Position numbers and translations under genes: made by a program. Shown piece after piece: positions 14,436 to 20,576 of a stretch of 24,157 bases of DNA. The stretch is from a virus. How positions within the stretch are numbered: the first letter of the stretch is position 1; every line of letters begins with the position of its first letter. The DNA is taken from IMG/VR virus record IMGVR_UViG_3300012923_000014, positions 1 to 24,157 of that record; one strand, written 5' to 3'. The notes beneath the pieces are model-generated. The model had not been told where the DNA came from. It was given only the letters and a program-made list of their open reading frames with translations, and did no database searches.

Positions 14436-16244
14436 TTACAAATCACTACCTTGGTTTATCTTATTCTGGATGACTTCTATCTTCTTTTGCTCCATGGCGA
14501 CGTAGTGATTCTTGATCATACGCTCTGCTTCTAAATCGTGCACCGTTATAGAACGTGGCGCAGGTGGAAAGAATGAAATATCGGGCAGAGTTTCATCTTG
14601 TGCTATAAAAACAGGAGCAGAAGAAGAGGTATATATATCACTCAATGCTGTTCCTATTACTCCTGCTTTTAGTGATTTATCCACCCATCCTGTTCCTTTG
14701 CCTTTAGGTTTTACAAATCCTTCTGGCCCACTTAATTTCTTTGTCTGGGGACAAACCGTAAGGCGTACCTCATTGATGCCACAATTAAGGATCTCGCCAT
14801 TATTATCAACTTCAGCCCATTTTTGTAATCCTGTTTTAGGACAATCATAGGTGAAGATATGTTTCCCATTCTTCGGATGCTGACCGTGCCAAACGCCTTT
14901 TTCTACGCTTTCTATGGCCATTTTGACATTTTCAGGAGTGTAATCTCGGTAATGTCCCCACTGATCCTTGTAACCATGAGGATCATCACCTTGTCCTGGT
15001 TGTGGACCTGGTTGATATATTTTTTTGCCGAGTTTAAGCGGGTTATCAGATGGTTGAAGCTGTGCTGGTAAGTTAGAATGAGGCGTAATATGAGTGGTAA
15101 CTGGCGTATGAACTTCAGTATGAGTTGCAATTGGCGCGTGTACTGTTTCGTGTATTTGACGATGGGCAAGAGAGTCTTTAGCCGCTTTTGTTGCTACTTC
15201 TTGCGCATCTTTTCCAAGTGTTTTTCCTAAATTTTGTATAATATATCCGGTCATTTTATAGGTGCTATAAAATGCTAAACCTACTACAGCGACAGGAATT
15301 ATATACGGAGCAGCGATAGCGATAGCTCCCACTATCATCCCGGCCTCTTCTGGTTTTATAGAAGGCCCTGATGGAGCAGGCGCTGGACAAGGAGCCGATG
15401 GTGGAACAGGCAAAGGTTTAACAAACGATTTGGGCGTCATTAACTCATTTAATGTAGATATCTTATTAGGATTATGAATGGTGAACTTAGGCATACCGCC
15501 TGTTAATGGCAGAGTTGTTGCTGGCGCTGGAGTAGGGACTGCTACAGGAATAGCTGGCATAGTACCTGCAAGGCCGCCAACAATCCGCTCAGAAGAACTT
15601 ATTATAATCGATGTGTTATTAGAAGTAATAGAGGGAGCGGGTGTGGCAGTAGTAGTCGGAATTGGTGCAGAAATTACCCGTGCTTCGCTAGAAGCTACGT
15701 AGGGCGCAGCCGGAGCAGGGGCTGTCACTATTGGAGCCGGTGTAGGGGCTACAACAACTGGTGCCGCTGCCACTCTTTGATTTGCAAGAACTTGCGCTGC
15801 TGCTTGGGGAGTGTGTCTAACGTTTCCTGGGAACCCCGCTAAATGAACTGTGGCAGTAGAAGGCTGTTGTATGGTCAAGTCGCCAAACATCTCAAAGAGT
15901 TCAGGCCACCCTGTCTTTGATGCCTCAACACCATATTGCTCTTGCATTAGCTTTAAATGAGCTTTTTTGGGGATTCTCCAATCAGGTTGATCGTTGCGCG
16001 TTAGATCACTGAGAAGATTGATTATGCTCCCACCCGTTGATGAGCCTACACTTGAAGAAGAGTTGCCGCCACCACCTCCATTAGCATGAGTATGCTGAAA
16101 TTCAACCTGAGGCATTTGTATTGGTTTTACCGGGTCCGGATTTACCAACTCTACCGTAAATCCTGGTTCAGGAACATCTCCTGCGTAGCCCAAACTAGAG
16201 AGAAGCGAAAGAGAAATAAGAAAAACGCGAGACCTATTGTTCAT
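14436..16244 (-). CDS. Large exported cargo protein, possible toxin-like C-terminus
   Basis: Start chosen at 16244 because MNNRSRVFLISLSLLSSL is a clear signal peptide (cleavage probably after Ala near 21) and aagga lies upstream; the open frame continues to 16373 but that part is a Cys/Phe-rich artefact. The 602-residue protein has a Gly/Ser linker (about 50-70), a helical stretch, a long Pro/Ala/Thr/Val-rich region (about 160-290), a hydrophobic segment (about 302-328, 'AIAIAAPYIIPVAVVGLAFY') and a C-terminal domain (about 420-500: 'KDQWGHYRDYTPENVKMAIESV', then a His/Gly-rich core and 'IFTYDC') that resembles nuclease-type ends of polymorphic toxins in composition only. It lies against the head genes, a usual moron position. 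Exported effector is the best guess; the toxin idea is weak. Confidence 0.55.
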   Translation of the reverse strand: MNNRSRVFLISLSLLSSLGYAGDVPEPGFTVELVNPDPVKPIQMPQVEFQHTHANGGGGGNSSSSVGSSTGGSIINLLSDLTRNDQPDWRIPKKAHLKLMQEQYGVEASKTGWPELFEMFGDLTIQQPSTATVHLAGFPGNVRHTPQAAAQVLANQRVAAAPVVVAPTPAPIVTAPAPAAPYVASSEARVISAPIPTTTATPAPSITSNNTSIIISSSERIVGGLAGTMPAIPVAVPTPAPATTLPLTGGMPKFTIHNPNKISTLNELMTPKSFVKPLPVPPSAPCPAPAPSGPSIKPEEAGMIVGAIAIAAPYIIPVAVVGLAFYSTYKMTGYIIQNLGKTLGKDAQEVATKAAKDSLAHRQIHETVHAPIATHTEVHTPVTTHITPHSNLPAQLQPSDNPLKLGKKIYQPGPQPGQGDDPHGYKDQWGHYRDYTPENVKMAIESVEKGVWHGQHPKNGKHIFTYDCPKTGLQKWAEVDNNGEILNCGINEVRLTVCPQTKKLSGPEGFVKPKGKGTGWVDKSLKAGVIGTALSDIYTSSSAPVFIAQDETLPDISFFPPAPRSITVHDLEAERMIKNHYVAMEQKKIEVIQNKINQGSDL

Positions 16245-16349
16245 AGGAATCCTTGGTTTTATGAGGTTAAAATCAACTGCTGCTTCACCACTAAACCAAT
16301 AAACTAACTTTAATAGGAAAAAAAACAATTTCAATAAAAACAACAAAAC

Positions 16350-16420
16350 GCAACACGCGCAACAAAAATGCAACAGTGTGTTTTTGCAAAAAAGCGTGCT
16401 ATTCTCATTAAAAGTGTTGC
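16350..16420. promoter_or_regulatory. Hexamer array in the divergent control region
   Basis: GCAACA occurs at 16350, 16359 and 16370, and its complement TGTTGC at 16415. Between them lies a perfect TTTTTGCAAAAA palindrome (16381-16392). This is the gap between the cargo gene and the head genes, so binding sites for a regulator are plausible. No promoter hexamers can be called with confidence. Confidence 0.3.
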
Positions 16421-16446
16421 AAAATGGTAAAAAGGGGCATATAGCA

Positions 16447-16935
16447 ATGACAGAAAAAAGGAAGGAAACTGTTGGGAAGCTGTCTTCGGAATTGCTGCAA
16501 AGAGATATTTACGCCGATCATTCAGCCGGCGAACAAATGCAAGCACAGTTATCAGATTATGAGAGCAACCTCTTTGATCGTGTTGTTCATGGCAAAGCTG
16601 TTTATGCTGGTGATTTTTATTTGGTTGTTATCGCTAAGCGTGAAAAACTAATGCCAAATGCCTTTCGGCTCTATTATTTTCATAGAATAAGCTGTCCGTC
16701 TCCCGATTATGATCAGACTGTGTATAAATATCATAGAAAAGATGAGCAATTAGAGTTCTTATGGGTGATTCCAGCCAAGCCAGTCATTAAAGATATGATT
16801 GCCAATAGACTAGATCTAGACACCTCTCTTTATCAACTGTTGAAGTTTGTTATTGAATTTGTTGACGGAACTCTCGATAAAAAAGCACGAGAGCTTAATG
16901 GTGAACCGTTAATCACCATAGCCCCTATAGTATAA
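16447..16935 (+). CDS. Conserved-looking head-region protein
   Basis: Start at 16447 from aaggggc upstream; a longer frame from 16378 has no ribosome site. 162 residues: a charged N-terminus (MTEKRKETVGKLSSELLQRD), 'VVHGKAVYAGDFYLVVIAKREKLMPNAF' split over about 50-77 as beta strands, and 'EFLWVIPAKPVIKDM' further on. No named domain. It lies just before the scaffold and shares its operon, so it probably serves head assembly. Confidence 0.5.
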   Translation: MTEKRKETVGKLSSELLQRDIYADHSAGEQMQAQLSDYESNLFDRVVHGKAVYAGDFYLVVIAKREKLMPNAFRLYYFHRISCPSPDYDQTVYKYHRKDEQLEFLWVIPAKPVIKDMIANRLDLDTSLYQLLKFVIEFVDGTLDKKARELNGEPLITIAPIV

Positions 16936-16945
16936 AAGGAAGAAG

Positions 16946-17707
16946 ATGGAAGAAGCCAAAAATGCGGTTGATATAGTGACTCCAAATGCCCAAGATATAT
17001 TAGAGATACCACGGATGGAGTCCGAACCATCAACTCCAGCACAGGAACAAGTCGCTGCTCCAGCTCCGCAAGAAGAACAACAAAGAGCAAAAGATAAAGA
17101 ATCTAATATGCTCTATTTAAGAAAGCTGGCTGATCAGGCTTCCCGTGAGCGTGATGATGCATTAAGACGGCTTCAAGAGTTTGAGTATCAAAAATTAGCA
17201 AAAGTTGAGTCACTTGATGAAGATTTTTCTATAAAAGATGATGAACTTGTAGAAGGTAAACACTTAACTAAGTACGCTAAACGTATAAAACAGCTTGAGC
17301 AGCAACAAAAGCAGTACATACAACAGACTACTGAGTCTACCGCTGAAATGCGGCTAAAATCCCAGTATCCGGACTTTGATAAAGTTATGACTATGGAGAA
17401 CGTGCAAATGTTCAGCTCTGCATATCCTGAGCTTGCCAAGACTATAAACTCATCCAATGATCTTTATGAGAAAGCATCATCTGCGTATACTCTTATCAAG
17501 AAGTTTGGCATCTATAATGATCAGCCCTTTGAAGCAGATAAGCAGAAAGCTCTTGCAAATGCTTCTAAGCCGAGACCTCTTGCAAGCGTTTCCCCGCAAC
17601 AAGGCGATTCGCCTATGCAACGCGCTAATGCTTTTTCTAATGGACTGACTAAAGAATTAAAAGAGCAGCTTCTAAAAGAGATGAATGAAGCGCGCAGAGA
17701 ATATTAG
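16946..17707 (+). CDS. Probable capsid scaffolding protein
   Basis: 253 residues: acidic Pro/Ala/Gln-rich N-terminus (1-55), long coiled coil (about 60-125, 'YLRKLADQASRERDDALRRL', then 'KRIKQLEQQQKQYIQQ'), and a helical C-terminal third ending in a Lys/Glu-rich helix (LTKELKEQLLKEMNEARREY). Position between portal and major capsid and the coiled-coil/acidic composition fit phage scaffolds, which co-assemble with the capsid protein and leave the procapsid. aagga precedes the ATG. Confidence 0.7.
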   Translation: MEEAKNAVDIVTPNAQDILEIPRMESEPSTPAQEQVAAPAPQEEQQRAKDKESNMLYLRKLADQASRERDDALRRLQEFEYQKLAKVESLDEDFSIKDDELVEGKHLTKYAKRIKQLEQQQKQYIQQTTESTAEMRLKSQYPDFDKVMTMENVQMFSSAYPELAKTINSSNDLYEKASSAYTLIKKFGIYNDQPFEADKQKALANASKPRPLASVSPQQGDSPMQRANAFSNGLTKELKEQLLKEMNEARREY

Positions 17708-17737
17708 AAAATAACTTAACGAGAATGAAAGAGATTA

Positions 17738-18034
17738 ATGTACCACGACCACATACCGAAGATTAAATCAAGCGATAGGCCATGGATCTCTTATTGTTCG
17801 TTATGCGATTTCGATTTTTGTTTGTTATGCCAGAAAGAAAACGGAGACACTCGATTTGTGTATTTTGAGAGATCAGTAATTAATTTATGCATAGACTGTA
17901 ATTGGGATATACAGGATTCAATAGAAGGTGCACGTTATAACCGAATCATGGAATTCTTTACACATTATGGTCGGCTGGATCATATATTAAAGAACCCTAA
18001 GGGTGTTCCTTTTGAAGATGAGCACAATAAATAG
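17738..18034 (+). CDS. Cys-rich small protein
   Basis: 98 residues with CSLC, CLLC and a later CIDC (about residues 20, 29 and 52), the same small zinc-ribbon plan as the genes at 5941 and 7340 but with an extra pair. Follows the scaffold by 30 bases and ends before the terminator at 18070. Function unknown. Confidence 0.55.
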   Translation: MYHDHIPKIKSSDRPWISYCSLCDFDFCLLCQKENGDTRFVYFERSVINLCIDCNWDIQDSIEGARYNRIMEFFTHYGRLDHILKNPKGVPFEDEHNK

Positions 18035-18069
18035 CCTTATTTTGTAGGCAGGATACTGCTTATGTAGGG

Positions 18070-18107
18070 ACCAGAAGTTTAAAACTCTTCTGGTTCTTTT
18101 CTTTTTT
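18070..18107 (+). terminator. Rho-independent terminator before the capsid gene
   Basis: ACCAGAAG (18070-18077) pairs with CTTCTGGT (18087-18094), followed by tcttttctttttt. It separates the scaffold unit from the major capsid gene, implying a separate promoter for the latter. Confidence 0.8.
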
Positions 18108-18141
18108 AATCAGTTTTTTGTATCTTATATTCATCTCAGAA

Positions 18142-18223
18142 GGCGTATCTGTGTCTCGCCAACACGTATCACTCGCGTATCGGGCTTCGCAAACCCTCTC
18201 TTCCGCGTATCACGCCTCGCAAG
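18142..18223 (+). repeat. Imperfect direct repeats in the capsid leader
   Basis: A unit close to GCGTATC, three to five bases, CTCGCnAA occurs at 18142, 18174 and 18204, with a short partial copy at 18163. Spacing is about 30 bases. It lies between the terminator and the capsid ribosome site (aaaggag, 18254-18260), so it is part of the untranslated leader or its promoter. Confidence 0.5.
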
Positions 18224-18266
18224 CGTCGAGTCTAAAAAAATCTTTTCATAATAAAAGGAGAAGACC

Positions 18267-20564
18267 GTGGCAATTACCACTACGTCTAGCCTTCCGGCAC
18301 CGGTTCAACAGAGTTTTAGTTATAAACTCTTGTCTGTCCCTGTGCCAAATATGATCCACAAGATACCGGCAATGAAGAAACAAATGCCGCGTAACGGTGG
18401 TACAACTTTACGTATGCGTCGATTAAGTTTAGTCGACCTTAAATCTTTTCTGATTGACTTGGAGTTCGAAGTGGCTTACGTTACGGCGTAAACTAACCGA
18501 TAACAAGGGGCAAGGTAAAGATGTTTAATATCTTCAAAAAAAAAGAAAACGATTCCGTTAAAATTTTCAACAAAGAAGATTCTTTCAACGGAGACTTTCG
18601 TTGTTTATGCGTAAAAAAACTATGTGAATCCCTCTATGACAAAGATGGTATTCATAGGAACGGTGGCCTTCGTATTTCCGATAAACTTATTCGCGCTTAT
18701 TTTTTTGCCATACCAGAACCAGATCATATAGATTTTGAAGATGTTAGAATTTGTCTAAACCGGCCTGAACGACTGAGTGAAAAGATATCTGAAATGTTAG
18801 CTCGAAGAGCAAAAGACAAATCAGATAATGCGACAGTCTGAACTCTACACGATAAGGTAGAGAGGGAACTCCGAAGAGGGATCCCCGCCTCGAAAGAGGT
18901 CATAAAAGTAACAGAATGATAACCCGTTGAATACAGCGATGGTACCACTAGGTAATTCTGGTGTAACTCCTCCCGCTCAAAATCTAACGGCTGTGGATAT
19001 CGATGCAAAGATCAGTTTTTACGGCACTTATGTTCAACTCAATGAGCAGGTGACTCTACAAAACCAAGACCCTAAAAGGTATGGGGTCTTTAAATCTTCT
19101 CTGATAGACTTGAAAGCCGAAGTAGCAATTAGCTAACCGGTAACAAGGGGCAAGATTATGATTACAGTAATTTCTGATCAATATGTATGCATACATAGAG
19201 CTCAATTAGCTTTTAAGAAAACGCAGAATTGCGTGGGAGCTGTGTATGAGATTACATGTGATGAGGATTCTAAGTGTCCTGATCAGCCTGATCGCAGCAA
19301 GCGAGAAGACCTTCACCATAAAGATTGCATTCCCTGGATAAAACACAATTGTTGGCATAGTTATAACCAGCGGGATAAGTGTGAACATAAAGAAGATTGT
19401 GATCTTATTGTTGGTGCTAGGATGCGGTGCTCAGAACATTGTGGAAACACAGTGAGGGAAGTGCAATAGGCTTCCTCGCCTCGTAAGAGGTCATACAAGT
19501 AACAGACTGGTACTTAACGAATGCGCAGCACGACTTGGTGTATCACTCCGTTAAATTGGCGGAGTATAAATCTTTCCTAATTGACTTGGAACCCGAAGTG
19601 TGCACAATAAGTGCATAACCGGAAACAAGGGGCAAGAGTATGAGTAAAATAATGATTTGTAAATATTGTTTCGTTGACCTTGCAAACGCAGAGACTTATT
19701 CTATGTCTAGTAAAGAACCCAATCGGCATTATTTTTGCCAAGAATGTATTCCTATGATGCGATTGGTTTCTGATTGTGTGAAGGATGCTATCAACGAACG
19801 TGTTTTTTTCGCTCTCGCATCTATGAGCGAACTTATTACTCGGCCTGAACGACTTAACGGAAAGACCTCTGATAAAGAGGGTGCGAAAGTCTGAACACGA
19901 TTCGATAAGATCGTGAGGAGGATCCGAAGAGGTTCTCCCGCCTGAAAAGGTCATACAAGTAACAGATTAGCAAACGGAAGATCAGCTAACTCGCGATATG
20001 CTAGCGAGTACTGCGTCGTTTATTAACTGCGTTGGTGGTGTAAACGGTGATATACCGACTGAAATCACTCGCTCTGATGTTGATGAAGTGGTGCGTACAT
20101 TGCTTGATAACAATGCGTACACCATCATGGATAACATTGAAGGTGAAGATAAGTTCGGTACAGCACCAGTTCGTGATGCATACTTTGCATTATGCTCGAC
20201 TAACCTGACTGGTAACCTTGATGCAGTATCTGGTTTCATTCAAAAGAACCAATATCCTGCACCAATGAATGCGTTACGTTCAGAATGGGGTGCAATTGGA
20301 AACCTCCGTTTCCTTATTTCATCCATTGGTTCACAAGTATTACAAGGCTCATCCCTTGGCAATACTGTGTACAACATATTCTGTGTGGGTATGGAAGCGT
20401 ATGCATGCATCGAACAAGATGGCTATAGCGCGAGCTTTATCTATCGCCCACCTATATATGATAGTCCATTAGCCTTAAACGCTTCTGTGGGCTACAAATT
20501 TGCTGAAGTGCCGCGTATCACTAACGACCTCTGGGTCATTAACCTACGCGCTACATTAGCGTAA
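18267..20564 (+). CDS. Major capsid protein, N4-gp56-type, split by three introns
   Basis: Coding segments are join(18267..18423, 18919..19073, 19510..19551, 19971..20564): 315 codons plus stop, GTG start after aaaggag. Spliced order: exon 1 'PVQQSFSYKLLSVPVPNMI' to 'TTLRMRR'; exon 2 'YNPLNTAMVPLGNSGVTPP' to 'LQNQDP'; exon 3 'VLNECAARLGVSLR'; exon 4 'QTEDQLTRDMLASTASF' to the end. These joins restore the family's typical R-R-Y-x-P-L, V-L-N-E-x-A-x-x-L-G and Q-T-x-D stretches exactly in frame. Exon 1 ends in the first base of the Tyr codon, and the other joins fall between codons. Without splicing, ribosomes stop in intron 1 at 18491. The protein forms the icosahedral shell. It lies after the scaffold and before virion genes, as expected. 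A frameshifted pseudogene is excluded by the intact joined frame. Confidence 0.9.
18424..18918 (+). ncRNA. Group I intron 1 of the major capsid gene
   Basis: 495 nt. P1: exon GUCGAU (18418-18423) pairs with guide GUCGAC (18432-18437), giving the standard U.G pair at the cut. P3: AUCUUUUC (18443-18450) with GAAAAGAU (18779-18786). P4: CUUG/CAAG (18458, 18504). P5: UCG/CGA (18466, 18498) topped by a UUACG/CGUAA hairpin. P7: A-C-GACUG (18769...18775, C bulged) with CAGUCU (18834-18839). P8: AUCUGA (18787) with UCAGAU (18821). P9-region hairpins include CUCUAC/GUAGAG and a GAAA-capped CCUC/GAGG near the end. The last base is G. P10 is weak (exon UAA with UUA). An ORF (18521-18841) lies mainly in the P6 loop. 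Confidence 0.9.
18521..18841 (+). CDS. Intron 1 ORF, unknown function
   Basis: 106 residues. Its ribosome site is the AAGGGGCAAGG of the ribozyme core (P4/P6), and its stop TGA is part of the P7 strand (AGUCUGA). The N-terminal half is Lys-rich (MFNIFKKKENDSVKIFNKED), with 'FRCLCVKKLCESLYD' and 'KLIRAYFFAIPEPDHIDFED' in the middle. The last 30 residues (NRPERLSEKISEM onward) are encoded by P7, P3 and P8. No LAGLIDADG, GIY-YIG, HNH or PD-(D/E)xK homing motif is visible. Product may be a maturase, a novel homing factor or passenger cargo. Confidence 0.6.
   Translation: MFNIFKKKENDSVKIFNKEDSFNGDFRCLCVKKLCESLYDKDGIHRNGGLRISDKLIRAYFFAIPEPDHIDFEDVRICLNRPERLSEKISEMLARRAKDKSDNATV
19074..19509 (+). 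ncRNA. Group I intron 2 of the major capsid gene
   Basis: 436 nt. P1: exon AAGACCCU (19066-19073) with guide GGGGUCUU (19083-19090), U.G at the cut. P10: exon 3 GUACUU with AGGUAU (19077-19082), six pairs. P3: UCUUCUC (19095-19101) with GAGAAGA (19303-19309). P4 CUUG/CAAG; P5 GCCG/CGGU topped by UAGC/GCUA. P7: U-C-G-C-AGCA (19292-19299, two bulged C) with UGCUCA (19428-19433). P8: CCU and CACC (19310-19317) with GGUG and AGG (19413-19421). Hairpins near the 3' end have GAAA and GUAA tetraloops. Ends in G. Pairings differ in sequence from introns 1 and 3 but keep the fold. Confidence 0.9.
19158..19469 (+). CDS. Intron 2 ORF, Cys/His-rich, unknown function
   Basis: 103 residues beginning 3 bases after the core AAGGGGCAAG. 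It has eight Cys and many His ('CIPWIKHNCWHSYNQRDKCEH', with spacing not matching a standard zinc finger), so metal binding is plausible. 'DQPDRSKREDLHHKD' is encoded by P7, P3 and P8 in the same frame as the RPER stretch of introns 1 and 3. Unlike those, it reads through the P7 strand and stops at 19469 in the P9 region. No known homing-nuclease motif. Confidence 0.6.
   Translation: MITVISDQYVCIHRAQLAFKKTQNCVGAVYEITCDEDSKCPDQPDRSKREDLHHKDCIPWIKHNCWHSYNQRDKCEHKEDCDLIVGARMRCSEHCGNTVREVQ
19552..19970 (+). ncRNA. Group I intron 3 of the major capsid gene
   Basis: 419 nt. P1: exon ACUCCGU (19545-19551) with guide GCGGAGU (19559-19565), U.G at the cut. P10: exon 4 CAA with UUG (19556-19558). P3: UCUUUCC (19571-19577) with GGAAAGA (19859-19865). 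P4 CUUG/CAAG; P5 CCG/CGG topped by UGCAC/GUGCA. P7: A-C-GACUU (19849-19855, C bulged) with AAGUCU (19887-19892). P8: CCUCU (19866-19870) with AGAGG (19876-19880). Hairpins near the 3' end: CACGAU/AUCGUG and a GAAA-capped CCU/AGG. Ends in G. A further GAGUAA/UUACUC pairing may close the ORF-bearing loop. Confidence 0.9.
19640..19894 (+). CDS. Intron 3 ORF, double-CxxC protein
   Basis: 84 residues beginning 3 bases after the core AAGGGGCAAG. 'MICKYCFVDLANAETYSM' and 'HYFCQECIPMMRLVSDC' form two CxxC pairs in the same plan as the free-standing phage protein at 7340. The C-terminal 'TRPERLNGKTSDKEGAKV' is ribozyme sequence, and the TGA stop lies in the P7 strand at the same site as in intron 1. 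No homing-nuclease motif. It looks like a phage small-protein gene carried as cargo. Confidence 0.6.
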   Translation: MSKIMICKYCFVDLANAETYSMSSKEPNRHYFCQECIPMMRLVSDCVKDAINERVFFALASMSELITRPERLNGKTSDKEGAKV

Positions 20565-20576
20565 TAAGGAGTAACC

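Noticed and set aside
16245-16373. N-terminal extension of the large exported protein
   Set aside because: Cys/Phe/Leu-rich with no ribosome site; the internal start has both a ribosome site and a clear signal peptide.
16378-16446. Extension of the 16447 gene to an upstream GTG
   Set aside because: No ribosome site upstream of it, while aagggg precedes the ATG at 16447; the stretch also overlaps the palindrome and hexamer array.
18142-18223. CRISPR array
   Set aside because: Repeats are short, imperfect and without regular unique spacers.
18424-19970. Inteins or group II introns
   Set aside because: The exon frame stops at or soon after each junction, which rules out inteins. The 5' ends are not GUGYG, there is no domain V, and U.G pairs with a terminal G point to group I.
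18267-20564. Row of short unrelated ORFs or a capsid pseudogene with frameshifts
   Set aside because: The exact joins at U|...G| positions with guide pairing restore the frame, and the inserts share a covarying fold, so introns explain it better than decay or sequencing error.
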